A model generated the notes under the pieces. The model did no database searches, was not told where the DNA came from, and saw nothing but the letters and a program-made list of their open reading frames with translations. The position numbers and the translations under genes were made by a program. Source: Celeribacter halophilus (GTDB lineage: Bacteria; Pseudomonadota; Alphaproteobacteria; Rhodobacterales; Rhodobacteraceae). From it: 64,000 nt of DNA. Numbering within the stretch: position 1 is the stretch's first letter; each line of letters opens with the position of its first letter. The stretch lies in contig NZ_FORY01000006.1 in assembly GCF_900114135.1 (NCBI RefSeq), positions 166,445 to 230,444 of the forward strand. The letters are read 5' to 3'. Below, in pieces: positions 45,483-55,824 of the stretch.

Positions 45483-46337
45483 TTACCCCATGGCTTGAAT
45501 GGCTTCATGTTTCGCGAGCGTCGCCCGCGCTGTCACGATATGCAGATTCTCCACGATCTTGCCATCCACTACGGCAACCCCCTCACCCTTCGCCTCGGCT
45601 TCCTCGAAAGCTGCGATCTGGCGCTGTGCGAGGTCGATCTCCGCCTCCGTCGGGGCAAATGCCGCGTTGGCGACCGCCAGTTGCGCCGGATGGATCAGGG
45701 TCTTGCCGTCAAAACCCATGTCGCGGCCCTGTTCACATTCCGCCTTGAGGCCCTCTTCGTCCTTGAACGCATTATAGACGCCATCAAGCACCACAATACC
45801 GTAGGCTTTCGCCGCGATCAGGCACAGGTGCAGCCCGCCCATCATCGGCAGACGGTCGGCGCGGAAACGTGTGTTCAGCTCTTTCGCCAGATCATTGGTC
45901 CCCATGACAAACCCCGCCATCCGCGGATGGGCGGCAATCTCTGCGGCGTTGAGCATCCCCAGCGGGGTCTCCATCATCGCCCAGAGCGGCACATCGGGGA
46001 TGGCCTGCGCCAGCGCTTCGACCATTTCGGCGCTTTCCACCTTCGGCAGGAGTATCCCGTCAATATCCGCACCGACAAAAGCCGCCACATCATCGCGGCC
46101 CCATTCGGTGTCGAACCCGTTCACACGCACGATCTTGGCGCGGTTGCCATAGCCGCCTTGAGCCAGAACCTCTTGCAGCAACCCGCGCGCCTTGGTCTTT
46201 TCATCGGGCGCAACCGCATCTTCGAGATCAAAGAGAATGGCATCACAGGCCAGACCCTTGGCCTTTTCCAGCGCACGTTCCTTTGATCCGGGAATATAGA
46301 GAGCCGAGCGATAGGGGCGAGTGGCGAGTTCGGTCAT
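45483..46337 (-). CDS. mcl2: HpcH/HpaI aldolase family, (3S)-malyl-CoA thioesterase-like (Mcl2)
   Basis: 284 aa CitE-like (beta/alpha)8 protein. RSALYIPGSKERALEKAKGLACDAILFDLEDAVAPDEK (metal-binding E/D), GILLPKVES, MMETPLGMLNAAEIAAHPRMAGFVMGTNDLAKEL, and DMGFDGKTLIHPAQL. The PGSKERALEKA N-terminus and ~285-aa length fit Mcl2 (malyl-CoA thioesterase) better than Mcl1, the 318-aa malyl/beta-methylmalyl-CoA lyase; Mcl2 hydrolyses (3S)-malyl-CoA to malate, ending the ethylmalonyl-CoA pathway. First gene of the unit with mch. Start ATG 46337 behind GGAGG. Confidence 0.85.
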   Translation of the reverse strand: MTELATRPYRSALYIPGSKERALEKAKGLACDAILFDLEDAVAPDEKTKARGLLQEVLAQGGYGNRAKIVRVNGFDTEWGRDDVAAFVGADIDGILLPKVESAEMVEALAQAIPDVPLWAMMETPLGMLNAAEIAAHPRMAGFVMGTNDLAKELNTRFRADRLPMMGGLHLCLIAAKAYGIVVLDGVYNAFKDEEGLKAECEQGRDMGFDGKTLIHPAQLAVANAAFAPTEAEIDLAQRQIAAFEEAEAKGEGVAVVDGKIVENLHIVTARATLAKHEAIQAMG

Positions 46338-46352
46338 TGATTCTTTTCCTCC

Positions 46353-46371
46353 GCAATATTGTTGCGCAAGA
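46353..46371. promoter_or_regulatory. Motif shared with ecm in front of mcl2
   Basis: GCAATATTGTTGCGCAAGAGG region, of which AATATTGTTGC (46355-46365) is identical to 34049-34059 upstream of ecm. It lies 18-28 bases before the mcl2 start codon, partly next to the ribosome-binding site, and contains the palindrome TTGCGCAA. No promoter boxes could be assigned in the remaining gap (46372-46482). Confidence 0.45.
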
Positions 46372-46482
46372 GGCCACAAAAATGAACCATTCCGCAAGGG
46401 TAAATTTTCCGCAGCGCAGAATTTATCGCGTCAAACACCGTGCAGACACCTGCGGACAAGCCCAGACCCGTTGCCGCAAGAC

Positions 46483-47241
46483 CTATCCCGCCAGCGCTTC
46501 CCAGATCAGCTTGCCGCCCGTGATCACCAGAAACACATAGGTCAGCCCGAAAAACAGCTTTTCCGGCACTCTATGATGCATCCAGACACCGGCAAACACG
46601 CCCAGAACCGCCACCGGCACCAAGGTCAGGTCCGCAATCATGCTTTCCTTGGTGAAAATACCTACCATGGAATAGGGCACGACCTTCATCGCATTGATCG
46701 CCCAGAACACCACAACCGAGGTCGCCTGATAAGTCGTCTTGTCCAGCCGCTTGGACAAAAGATAAACGGCGGCGGGCGGTCCTCCGGCATGGGAAATGAA
46801 ACTCGTGAGACCGGTGACACCGCCCCACGCCAGCCCCGCGCCCGTGCCCAGTTCGCGTTTCGGCGGCTTGATCCAGTGCCGCGCCTTCGCCAGTTGCCAC
46901 GCCACGAATCCCACGGCCACCAGTCCGATCATCAGCTTGAACACCGCCGGATCCGCGACGCCATATAACAGCGCGCCGATCACAATTCCGGGAACAGCGC
47001 CAAGGATCAGGATTGCCGACACCCGCATGTCCCACTTGCGCCAGAACAGCTTGAGCGCCGTCACATCCATGACCATCAGCAAGGGCAACATCAGCCCCAC
47101 CGCCTGCCCCGGCGAGAGAATCAAAGCCAGAAAAGGCGTGGCTGCAAAGGCCGCGGCAGAGCCGAAACCGCCCTTGGAGATCCCCGCGAACATCACGGCA
47201 GGAAGGGCGAAAAGGTAGAAATTGAAATCCAGCGTCATCAC
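46483..47241 (-). CDS. TauE/SafE family membrane permease (second copy)
   Basis: 252 aa, about eight hydrophobic segments. The first half has MFAGISKGGFGSAAAFAATPFLAL and the second TSFISHAGGPPAAVYLLSKRLDKTTYQATSVVVFWAINAMK, typical of the YfcA-type branch with the glycine-rich ISKGGFG and HAGGP motifs. It is a different branch from the copy at 27.2 kb. Anion exporter or importer of unknown specificity; not part of a visible operon. Confidence 0.87.
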   Translation of the reverse strand: MMTLDFNFYLFALPAVMFAGISKGGFGSAAAFAATPFLALILSPGQAVGLMLPLLMVMDVTALKLFWRKWDMRVSAILILGAVPGIVIGALLYGVADPAVFKLMIGLVAVGFVAWQLAKARHWIKPPKRELGTGAGLAWGGVTGLTSFISHAGGPPAAVYLLSKRLDKTTYQATSVVVFWAINAMKVVPYSMVGIFTKESMIADLTLVPVAVLGVFAGVWMHHRVPEKLFFGLTYVFLVITGGKLIWEALAG

Positions 47242-47286
47242 GGGGGCCTTGTCAAACCGGGATATTTTCTTATGCGAATACAGTCG

Positions 47287-47312
47287 GGTTATCGCTAACG
47301 CTAGCGAAAACC
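47287..47312. promoter_or_regulatory. 26-bp LacI-type palindrome upstream of mdh
   Basis: Arms GGTTATCGCTAAC and GTTAGCG-like complement: 11 of 13 base pairs of the dyad match, with a central CG as in LacI-family operators. It lies 89-114 bases upstream of mdh. In R. sphaeroides the LacI-family regulator CceR controls TCA and gluconeogenic genes, making a CceR-like protein the first candidate; no such gene is in this window. Confidence 0.55.
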
Positions 47313-47397
47313 TGAACGCGGCAGCGCAGCACAGACTTGCACGAATGCCTGCAAAGGGCTACCCATGCGCCAATCTCACCAACTGATTGGAGACTGA

Positions 47398-48363
<966 letters not shown>

Positions 48364-48390
48364 GTCAGCGCGCAATCTGAAAAATCACCG

Positions 48391-48421
48391 AAAGCCCGCA
48401 GTTCATCCTGCGGGCTTTTTT
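48391..48421 (+). terminator. Rho-independent terminator of mdh
   Basis: Perfect 11-bp stem AAAGCCCGCAG / CTGCGGGCTTT, loop TTCATC, then TTTTTTGTG. Confidence 0.92.
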
Positions 48422-48503
48422 GTGTTTCGGTGTGGGCGCTGCGCTGTTACGTTCCGGCATGGTTTTGATTTGAGACTGGTTTGGACCTTTGACCCCATCG
48501 GAC

Positions 48504-49535
48504 ATGACAGATTTACCGGACACGCGTGAGGCCACGCCGCCCGAAGCCACGCCGACATGGGCTGTGGCCTCGCTTGGTGACGAGCCCGCCCCGCTGATCG
48601 CCGCCTTTGCGCGTCACACCCGCGCCATTGGTGCGCGGGAGGTTCACATTTTCCTCGACCGTCCCAACCCCGACGTCGCAAGGTTGATCGGAGACCGCGA
48701 CGGCATCTTCATCACCACCTGCGATCAGGCCTTCTGGGACCGCGAAAACCGTGGCCGCCGACCGGAGCGCCACACGGGGCGGCAGAAATTCGTTGCCACA
48801 TACGTCTACAGGCGCACGAATTGCGACTGGGTTCTGCATTGCGACGTGGACGAGTTCATCGCCGACGGTCAGGCGCTTTCCAACGCCTTGGCCAAAGCCG
48901 ACCGCAACAAGGGGCTGGTCGTGCGCAATGCCGAGCGGGTCTACCTGCCCGACACGGTGCAGGACACGATCTTCGCGGGCGGCTTCCGCCATCCGACAAA
49001 CTTCACCCCCGAAGACGCGAAGGCGCTCTATGGCCGCTTCGCCAAGTTCCTCGCCTTCGGCCTCACGGGGCATCGGGTCGGCAAAACCATCACCCCGACC
49101 GGTCACGACTGGGAACTCGGGGTTCACCACCCCAAAGCCGTGGGAGACGGCCCGAAGCCACGACTCGATAGGATACACCAGCGCTTGTTGCTCCATTTCG
49201 ACGGGCTAACGCCGCTACATTACGCCATAAAACTGTTAAAAAAGTCCTTCGAGAATTACTCCGGCCCGAAACGCAAGATCGGTGAGGCCCGCGAGGCGCA
49301 ACACAGGTTCACCCGCAGCCATGCGGACCGCCCGCAGGAAATCCTGCGCATGGTCAACGGGGTGCAATCTCTCACACCGCAACAAGCTGACGCGCTCTGG
49401 ACATTGGGCCTGCTCCAGCCCGAGCCGTTCTTTCCGAAAGATTGCGACGGGCTGGATCTCTCCCGCGCCCATTTCGACAGTCTCTTGCGTGACCGCGACC
49501 ATGACATTCTCGTCAAGGCCGGTCTGGAGATGTGA
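48504..49535 (+). CDS. Glycosyltransferase family 2-like protein
   Basis: 343 aa. Resembles the DUF23/GT92-like Glyco_tranf_2_4 group: an N-terminal strand-helix (AFARHTRAIGAREVHIFLDRPN), a DxD-type motif in WVLHCDVDEFIADG, and VRNAERVYLPDTVQ with LLLHFDGLTPLHYAIKLLKKS towards the end. Probably transfers a sugar to a surface polysaccharide or protein; substrate unknown. TTG at 48489 or ATG at 48504 can start it; neither has a good ribosome-binding site. Stand-alone gene between mdh and the outer-membrane barrel. Confidence 0.8.
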   Translation: MTDLPDTREATPPEATPTWAVASLGDEPAPLIAAFARHTRAIGAREVHIFLDRPNPDVARLIGDRDGIFITTCDQAFWDRENRGRRPERHTGRQKFVATYVYRRTNCDWVLHCDVDEFIADGQALSNALAKADRNKGLVVRNAERVYLPDTVQDTIFAGGFRHPTNFTPEDAKALYGRFAKFLAFGLTGHRVGKTITPTGHDWELGVHHPKAVGDGPKPRLDRIHQRLLLHFDGLTPLHYAIKLLKKSFENYSGPKRKIGEAREAQHRFTRSHADRPQEILRMVNGVQSLTPQQADALWTLGLLQPEPFFPKDCDGLDLSRAHFDSLLRDRDHDILVKAGLEM

Positions 49536-49563
49536 GCAGCCTCCGGACATGAAAATGGACATG

Positions 49564-49591
49564 AAAAAGCCGGACACCACGGGGCCCGGCC
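49564..49591 (-). terminator. Terminator of the outer-membrane barrel gene
   Basis: On the minus strand GCCGG-(12)-CCGGC followed by five T residues, 26-53 bases after the stop. The stem is short but GC only. Confidence 0.6.
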
Positions 49592-49616
49592 ATTTCGTTC
49601 ACTTGCCGATCAGAGA

Positions 49617-50276
49617 TCAGAACTTATAGGTCACACCGAAGTTCAAAGCGTTGGTGATGATGTCACTTTCAAGGTTGCCGCCGCCGTCCAGATCAACGTC
49701 AAGCTGGCTATAGCTGCCCTTATATTCGGTGAACAAATCCCAGCGGTCGTTCAACTCGTAGCTCGCCCCGAGGACCAGCGCGATGGTCGGCCCTGCGATC
49801 TGGTATTCCAACGTGTCGGTGTTGTCGGTGGTCACTTCGACATGCGGAATGATGATCCCTGCCGAGACGCTCGCATAAGGCGTGAACTTGTCCCAAGCCC
49901 CCGGCCAGCGCCAGATCGGACCAACCGTCAGGTTGTTCAGCCCGTCGGTAAATTCCAGCGTCGAAAATCCGTTATCGGCCATGTCGTCTTCGTCGGCATA
50001 GACCTTGCTGTGCGTGAAATCCGCGATCCAGCCGAAGGTCTCGCTCACCCAGTAGGTGCCGCGCACACCGTAATAGGGCGGCATGTCAAAGCTCTTGCCT
50101 TCCCACCCTGTGGTGAAGTCGAAAGTGTCGACGCCGTCGTTGCCGGACACGCTGCTGTGCGGGGCCGTTTGGTAGCCGCCGTAAACGGACAGGCTGAAGT
50201 CTGCCGCTTGCGCCGCAAGGGGTGTCGCCAGAACGGCCACGAGCGCCAGAGCGGCTTTTTTCTCCGATTTATACAT
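49617..50276 (-). CDS. Outer-membrane beta-barrel protein, lipid A oxidase-like
   Basis: 219 aa. Signal peptide (ALALVAVLATPLAAQA), then alternating amphipathic strands for an eight-stranded barrel, ending in the outer-membrane-insertion signature NFGVTYKF (terminal Phe). Conserved-looking stretches DFSLSVYGGYQTAPHSSVSG, PPYYGVRGTYWVSETFGW and LEFTDGLNNLTVGPIWRWPG resemble proteins annotated as lipid A oxidases (LpxQ-like) in this family; the enzymatic role is inferred, the barrel is not in doubt. Divergent from sucC across 350 bp. Confidence 0.7.
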   Translation of the reverse strand: MYKSEKKAALALVAVLATPLAAQAADFSLSVYGGYQTAPHSSVSGNDGVDTFDFTTGWEGKSFDMPPYYGVRGTYWVSETFGWIADFTHSKVYADEDDMADNGFSTLEFTDGLNNLTVGPIWRWPGAWDKFTPYASVSAGIIIPHVEVTTDNTDTLEYQIAGPTIALVLGASYELNDRWDLFTEYKGSYSQLDVDLDGGGNLESDIITNALNFGVTYKF

Positions 50277-50626
50277 GATGATCCCCGAACTGTCTGTGAG
50301 TGAGTCTTGCTATATAACTACGCCCCTTGCCCCTTTCGGACAAGGAAATCGATCTGTGCACTGCCGCGTAAAAGCGTCGCGCTGGGCGAACGGATACACA
50401 GATTGTAAAACTGTCGCCGCTACTAAAAACGCCAAATGATGCAAAATTCCGCGAGGTGATTCGGAAATCGGATAGAAAATGGAATTTGTGATCACACGAA
50501 AGTTTCCTGTGATCACAAAAACTGAAAACACGCGCGTTTTACCGCCAATCACGGAAAAAACCATTTCTTATGCCCTCCGGCAAATGCCATATACGGGGCA
50601 ATCGAACCAGGGAGAGGATATCTCTA
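50277..50626 (+). promoter_or_regulatory. suc operon control region
   Basis: 350 bp between the barrel gene and sucC. It contains TGTGATCACA at 50487-50496 and at 50508-50517, and a palindrome AAAAC-ACGCGC-GTTTT (50525-50540, one mismatched pair). No strong sigma-70 boxes are visible downstream, consistent with activated transcription. The part nearest the barrel gene (50277-50330) has TATATAAC for that gene. The middle section shows nothing recognisable. Confidence 0.6.
50487..50517. promoter_or_regulatory. Paired TGTGATCACA operators of the suc operon
   Basis: Two perfect copies of the 10-bp palindrome, 21 bp start to start, 110-140 bp upstream of sucC. The arrangement mirrors the pair at the sdh operon. 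Confidence 0.72.
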
Positions 50627-51820
50627 ATGAACATCCACGAGTATCAGGCGAAAGCCCTTCTCAAGGAATACGGCGCTCCGGTTTCTGACGGTCGCGCTGT
50701 CCTGAGCGCTGCCGACGCGAAATCTGCGGCCGGCGAGCTCGACGGCCCGCTTTGGGTTGTCAAAGCCCAGATCCACGCAGGCGGACGCGGCAAGGGTAAA
50801 TTCGTCGAAGCCGATGCTGGCGAAAAAGGCGGCGTGCGCCTCGCGAAATCTGTGGAAGAAGCCGCAGAAGAAGCGAAGAAGATGTTGGGCAAGACCCTCG
50901 TCACGCACCAGACCGGTCCGGCAGGCAAACAGGTCAACCGCATCTACATCGAAGACGGTTCCGACATTGACCGCGAACTCTACCTCGCCCTGCTCGTCGA
51001 CCGCCAGACCTCGCGCGTGTCTTTCGTCTGCTCCACCGAGGGCGGCATGGACATCGAAGAAGTTGCTGCGGCAACGCCCGAGAAAATCCTGTCCTTCTCT
51101 GTCGATCCGGCCACCGGCTATCAGGCCTTCCACGGCCGCCGCGTTGCTTTCGCCCTCGGCCTTGAAGGCGCACAGGTCAAACAATGCGTCAAACTGATGG
51201 GCCAGCTTTATCAGGCCTTCATCGAAAAAGACATGGAACAGCTGGAAATCAACCCGCTGATCGTCATGCCCGATGGCAACATCAAAGTGCTCGACGCGAA
51301 AGTCGGCTTTGACGGCAACGCGCTCTATCGCCACCCCGACATTGTCGAGCTGCGCGACGAGACCGAAGAAGACCCGAAAGAACTGGCTGCTTCCCAACAC
51401 GACCTGAACTACATCGCGCTTGACGGTGAAATCGGGTGCATGGTGAACGGTGCCGGTCTTGCGATGGCCACCATGGACATCATCAAACTCTACGGCGCAG
51501 AACCGGCCAACTTCCTCGACGTAGGCGGCGGCGCGACCAAAGAAAAAGTCACCGAAGCGTTCAAGATCATCACCTCTGACGACAACGTCAAAGGCATCCT
51601 CGTGAACATCTTCGGCGGCATCATGCGTTGTGACATCATCGCCGAAGGCGTGATCGCAGCCGTGAAAGAAATGGGCCTCAAGGTTCCGCTCGTTGTCCGC
51701 CTCGAAGGCACCAACGTGGAGCTCGGCAAAGAGATCATCAACAACTCCGGCCTCGATGTTATCGCAGCCGACGATCTCAAAGACGGCGCCCAGAAAATCG
51801 TTAAAGCAGTGAAGGGCTAA
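50627..51820 (+). CDS. sucC: Succinyl-CoA synthetase beta subunit (ADP-forming)
   Basis: 397 aa, ATP-grasp plus CoA-ligase domain. Starts [19 protein letters not shown], with [24 protein letters not shown] (nucleotide-binding lysine and glycines), [24 protein letters not shown] (metal ligands) and [31 protein letters not shown]. Converts succinyl-CoA to succinate with ATP formation. Start at 50627 behind GGGAGAGG. Coupled to sucD, 5 bases apart. Confidence 0.97.
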   Translation: MNIHEYQAKALLKEYGAPVSDGRAVLSAADAKSAAGELDGPLWVVKAQIHAGGRGKGKFVEADAGEKGGVRLAKSVEEAAEEAKKMLGKTLVTHQTGPAGKQVNRIYIEDGSDIDRELYLALLVDRQTSRVSFVCSTEGGMDIEEVAAATPEKILSFSVDPATGYQAFHGRRVAFALGLEGAQVKQCVKLMGQLYQAFIEKDMEQLEINPLIVMPDGNIKVLDAKVGFDGNALYRHPDIVELRDETEEDPKELAASQHDLNYIALDGEIGCMVNGAGLAMATMDIIKLYGAEPANFLDVGGGATKEKVTEAFKIITSDDNVKGILVNIFGGIMRCDIIAEGVIAAVKEMGLKVPLVVRLEGTNVELGKEIINNSGLDVIAADDLKDGAQKIVKAVKG

Positions 51821-51825
51821 CAGAC

Positions 51826-52713
51826 ATGGCAATTCTCGTAGACGAAAACACCAAGGTCATCTGTCAGGGTCTCACTGGCTCGCAAGGCACCTTCCACTCC
51901 GAACAGGCCATCGCTTACGGCACCAAAATGGTCGGCGGTGTTACTCCGGGCAAAGGCGGTCAAACCCACCTCGACCTGCCCGTGTTCAACTCCGTGCATG
52001 AGGCGAAACACGTCACCGAAGCCAATGCTTCCGTGATCTATGTGCCCCCGCCCTTCGCAGCCGACTCGATCCTCGAAGCGATCGACGCCGAAATGGAGCT
52101 GATCATCTGCATCACCGAGGGCATTCCGGTGCTCGACATGATGAAGGTGAAACGCGCCCTCGCAGACAGCTCTTCGCGCCTCATCGGCCCGAACTGCCCC
52201 GGTGTCATCACGCCGGATGCGTGCAAAATCGGCATCATGCCGGGCCACATCCACAAGCGTGGCTCCGTGGGTGTTGTCTCCCGCTCCGGCACACTGACCT
52301 ATGAAGCTGTGAAACAGACTTCCGATCTGGGCCTTGGCCAGTCCACCGCTGTGGGCATCGGCGGCGACCCGATCAAAGGCACGGAGCATATCGACGTGCT
52401 CGACATGTTCCTCGACGATCCGGAAACCACCTCCATCATCATGATCGGTGAAATCGGTGGCTCCGCCGAAGAAGAAGCCGCCGAGTTCCTCGCCGAGCAG
52501 AAGAAAAAAGGCCGCTGGAAACCCACCGCCGGTTTCATCGCCGGTCGCACAGCGCCTCCGGGCCGCCGCATGGGCCACGCTGGCGCCATCGTCGCCGGTG
52601 GCAAAGGTGATGCGGAAAGCAAGATCGAAGCCATGAAATCTGCCGGTATCGTGGTTGCAGACAGCCCCGCAACGCTTGGCGAAGCTGTGCAGGAAGCCAT
52701 TGCCAAAGGCTAA
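51826..52713 (+). CDS. sucD: Succinyl-CoA synthetase alpha subunit
   Basis: 295 aa. CoA-binding N-terminal domain ([20 protein letters not shown]), [30 protein letters not shown], and the phosphohistidine loop [21 protein letters not shown] (His of GHAGA). Full length. Followed by a 137-bp gap with its own promoter-like elements for sucA. Confidence 0.97.
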   Translation: MAILVDENTKVICQGLTGSQGTFHSEQAIAYGTKMVGGVTPGKGGQTHLDLPVFNSVHEAKHVTEANASVIYVPPPFAADSILEAIDAEMELIICITEGIPVLDMMKVKRALADSSSRLIGPNCPGVITPDACKIGIMPGHIHKRGSVGVVSRSGTLTYEAVKQTSDLGLGQSTAVGIGGDPIKGTEHIDVLDMFLDDPETTSIIMIGEIGGSAEEEAAEFLAEQKKKGRWKPTAGFIAGRTAPPGRRMGHAGAIVAGGKGDAESKIEAMKSAGIVVADSPATLGEAVQEAIAKG

Positions 52714-52722
52714 GGCCTGCAC

Positions 52723-52738
52723 GCACCTGTTCAGGTGC
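52723..52738. promoter_or_regulatory. Palindrome directly upstream of the sucA -35 box
   Basis: GCACCTG-TT-CAGGTGC, a perfect 16-bp inverted repeat that ends 2 bases before TTGACA. Position and symmetry fit an operator; on RNA it would form only a tight, probably poor hairpin. Binding protein unknown. Confidence 0.45.
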
Positions 52739-52740
52739 AG

Positions 52741-52785
52741 TTGACAAAATTCGCCTGCGCCCTTTGTTAAAGAAGGGCGCAGGCG
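52741..52785 (+). promoter_or_regulatory. Candidate sucA promoter overlapping a 13-bp inverted repeat
   Basis: TTGACA (52741-52746), 18-base spacer, TGTTAA (52765-52770). The spacer and the bases after the -10 form a perfect 13-bp inverted repeat, CGCCTGCGCCCTT / AAGGGCGCAGGCG (52752-52764 and 52773-52785), whose loop is the -10 box. No T-run follows on the plus strand, so it is not a simple terminator of sucCD. Confidence 0.5.
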
Positions 52786-52850
52786 CACCCACAAAAGGCG
52801 ATGCGTGCCTGCCCTCGAAACGGATACGCCCCCTAATTAAGGTCACACCG

Positions 52851-55820
52851 ATGAACGACCATAGCCCCAATGACATCTTCCATGCCTCCTCCTTCATGCA
52901 GGGGCATAACGCGGAATATCTCGAACAAGTTTACGCGAAATATACCCAAGACCCGTCTTCCGTAGACGCCTCTTGGGCCGAGTTCTTCAAATCCCTTGGA
53001 GATGCGGCGAATGATGTCACCGCAGAAGCGGCGGGGCCCTCTTGGGGTCGTTCGGACTGGCCGCCGGTCCCTGATGACGAACTGACCCATGCGCTCGACG
53101 GTCAGTGGGCCGAACCGGCTGCTGCCGAAAAAGCCGGTCAGAAGATCAAGGAAAAAGCCGCCGAAAAAGGCGTGGCCATCTCCGAAGATCAGGTCAAACG
53201 CGCCGTGCTCGACAGCATCCGCGCCATCATGATCATCCGCGCCTATCGTATTCGCGGCCACCTCATCGCCGATCTCGACCCGCTCAAGATGCGTGACGAA
53301 GAGCCCCATCCGGAGCTTGATCCGCGCACCTACGGCTTTACCGAAGCCGACATGGATCGTCCGATCTTCATCGACAACGTGCTAGGGCTGCAACACGCCT
53401 CCATGCGCCAGATCCTCGACATCGTGAAACGCACCTATTGCGGCACATTCGCGCTGCAATACATGCACATCTCCGATCCGGAACAGGCCGGCTGGCTCAA
53501 AGAGCGGATCGAAGGTTTCGGCAAGGAAATCCAGTTCACCAAGAATGGCCGCCGCGCCATTTTGAACAAGCTGGTCGAGGCCGAAGGTTTCGAGAAATTC
53601 CTGCATGTGAAATACATGGGCACGAAACGCTTCGGGCTTGATGGCGGCGAAAGCCTCATTCCGGCGATGGAACAGATCATCAAACGCGGCGGCAACCTCG
53701 GCGCGAAAGAGATCGTCATCGGCATGCCGCACCGTGGTCGCCTTTCCGTTCTGGCGAACGTGATGAGCAAACCCTACCGCGCGATTTTCAACGAATTTCA
53801 GGGGGGGTCCTTCAAACCCGACGATGTGGACGGCTCCGGCGATGTGAAATATCACCTCGGCGCGTCCTCCGACCGCGAGTTTGATGGCAACAAGGTCCAC
53901 CTCTCGCTCACAGCGAACCCCTCGCACCTTGAGGCGGTGAACCCCGTTGTGCTCGGCAAGGCCCGCGCCAAGACCGACCAGAACAACGATCCCGAGCGCA
54001 CTTCGGTCATTCCGGTGCTGCTGCACGGGGATGCCGCCTTTGCCGGTCAGGGCGTCGTGGCCGAATGTTTCGGTCTGTCCGGCCTGCGCGGTCACCGCAC
54101 AGGCGGCACGATCCATATCGTTGTGAACAACCAGATCGGCTTCACCACAGCGCCGCACTTCTCGCGCTCCTCGCCCTACCCGACCGACATCGCACTGATG
54201 GTCGAGGCCCCGATCTTCCACGTCAACGGCGACGATCCGGAAGCCGTGGTCCACGCGGCCAAAGTGGCCACAGAATTCCGTCAGAAGTTCCACAAGGACG
54301 TGGTGATCGACATCTTCTGCTACCGCCGCTTCGGTCACAACGAAGGCGACGAGCCGATGTTCACCAACCCGCAGATGTATACCAACATCAAGCGGCACAA
54401 GACCACGCTCCAGCTTTACACCGAACGTCTCGTCAAGGACGGTCTCATCCCCGAGGGCGAGATCGAGGATATGAAAGCGGCCTTCCAGGCCCATCTCAAC
54501 GACGAGTTCGAAGCGGGTAAGACCTACAAGCCGAACAAGGCCGACTGGCTCGACGGGCGGTGGTCGCACATCAACCGCGAAGGCGACGAATACCAGCGCG
54601 GGCAGACCTTCATCTCCGAAGACACCATGGCGCAGGTCGGGCGCGCTCTCACGAGCGCACCGGACGACGTCAATCTGCACAAAACCGTGGCGCGTCAGCT
54701 TCAGGCCAAGGCCAAGATGTTCGAAGAGGGTAAGGGCTTTGACTGGGCCACCGGCGAAGCACTGGCTTTCGGCTCGCTTCTGACCGAAGGCTATCCGGTC
54801 CGCCTCGCCGGTCAGGACTCCACGCGCGGCACCTTCTCGCAGCGCCACTCCGCCCTGATCGACCAGAAATCCGAAGATCGCTACTACCCGCTCAACCACA
54901 TCCGCGAAGGGCAGGCCCATTACGAGGTCATCGACTCGATGCTCTCCGAATATGCGGTGCTGGGCTTTGAATACGGCTACTCGCTGGCCGAACCCAACGC
55001 GCTGACCCTCTGGGAAGCCCAGTTCGGCGACTTCGCCAACGGCGCGCAGATCATGTTCGACCAGTTCATCTCTTCGGGTGAATCGAAATGGCTGCGGATG
55101 TCCGGTCTGGTGATGCTCCTGCCCCACGGCTTTGAAGGTCAGGGTCCGGAACACTCCTCCGCACGCCTCGAACGCTTCTTGCAAATGTGTGGTCAGGACA
55201 ACTGGATCGTCGCAAACTGCACGACACCGGCGAACTACTTCCACATCTTGCGTCGCCAGCTGCACCGCTCCTACCGCAAGCCGCTGGTCCTGATGACGCC
55301 GAAATCGCTTCTGCGTCACAAACTCGCCACCTCCGTCGCCGCCGATTTCACCGATGGCTCCTCCTTCCACCGCATCCTCTGGGACGATGCCGATGCCACC
55401 TACGGCACCGACAAATCCCAGATCAAACTCAAAGCGGACAAGGACATTAAACGCGTCGTGATCTGCTCCGGCAAGGTCTACTACGACCTGCTTGAGGCCC
55501 GCGACACCGCCGGCAAGGACGACACCTACATCCTGCGTCTCGAACAGTTCTACCCCTTCCCCGCGCTCTCGATGGTCAAGGAGCTTGAACGCTTCAAAAA
55601 CGCCGAGATCGTCTGGTGTCAGGAAGAGCCCAAGAACCAGGGCGGCTGGACCTTTGTCGAGCCGAATATCGAATGGGTGCTGACACGTATCGGTGCCAAG
55701 CACACGCGCCCGGTCTATGCCGGACGTGCCGCCTCCGCCTCGCCCGCAACGGGTCTGGCATCTCAGCACAAAGCACAACAAACGGCGCTCGTGAACGATG
55801 CGCTCAATATCGAAGGGTAA
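52851..55820 (+). CDS. sucA: 2-oxoglutarate dehydrogenase E1 component
   Basis: 989 aa. Thiamine-diphosphate-dependent decarboxylation of 2-oxoglutarate and transfer of succinyl to the lipoyl domain of E2. N-terminal E2-binding segment [36 protein letters not shown]/active-site blocks [89 protein letters not shown]; transketolase-like C-terminus [38 protein letters not shown]. Start ATG 52851 opens the conserved N-terminus; the longer open frame does not. Confidence 0.97.
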   Translation: MNDHSPNDIFHASSFMQGHNAEYLEQVYAKYTQDPSSVDASWAEFFKSLGDAANDVTAEAAGPSWGRSDWPPVPDDELTHALDGQWAEPAAAEKAGQKIKEKAAEKGVAISEDQVKRAVLDSIRAIMIIRAYRIRGHLIADLDPLKMRDEEPHPELDPRTYGFTEADMDRPIFIDNVLGLQHASMRQILDIVKRTYCGTFALQYMHISDPEQAGWLKERIEGFGKEIQFTKNGRRAILNKLVEAEGFEKFLHVKYMGTKRFGLDGGESLIPAMEQIIKRGGNLGAKEIVIGMPHRGRLSVLANVMSKPYRAIFNEFQGGSFKPDDVDGSGDVKYHLGASSDREFDGNKVHLSLTANPSHLEAVNPVVLGKARAKTDQNNDPERTSVIPVLLHGDAAFAGQGVVAECFGLSGLRGHRTGGTIHIVVNNQIGFTTAPHFSRSSPYPTDIALMVEAPIFHVNGDDPEAVVHAAKVATEFRQKFHKDVVIDIFCYRRFGHNEGDEPMFTNPQMYTNIKRHKTTLQLYTERLVKDGLIPEGEIEDMKAAFQAHLNDEFEAGKTYKPNKADWLDGRWSHINREGDEYQRGQTFISEDTMAQVGRALTSAPDDVNLHKTVARQLQAKAKMFEEGKGFDWATGEALAFGSLLTEGYPVRLAGQDSTRGTFSQRHSALIDQKSEDRYYPLNHIREGQAHYEVIDSMLSEYAVLGFEYGYSLAEPNALTLWEAQFGDFANGAQIMFDQFISSGESKWLRMSGLVMLLPHGFEGQGPEHSSARLERFLQMCGQDNWIVANCTTPANYFHILRRQLHRSYRKPLVLMTPKSLLRHKLATSVAADFTDGSSFHRILWDDADATYGTDKSQIKLKADKDIKRVVICSGKVYYDLLEARDTAGKDDTYILRLEQFYPFPALSMVKELERFKNAEIVWCQEEPKNQGGWTFVEPNIEWVLTRIGAKHTRPVYAGRAASASPATGLASQHKAQQTALVNDALNIEG

Positions 55821-55824
55821 TCAC

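Noticed and set aside
46507..46514. Additional GTGATCAC sites inside genes (here and, for example, near 25393)
   Set aside because: They are 8-mers within coding sequence, lack the flanking T/A of the 10-bp palindrome, and are expected by chance in valine-isoleucine-threonine codons.
53382..55781. A 799-codon frame antisense to sucA
   Set aside because: Same reason: it shadows a full-length, motif-verified sucA and has no ribosome-binding site or domain of its own.
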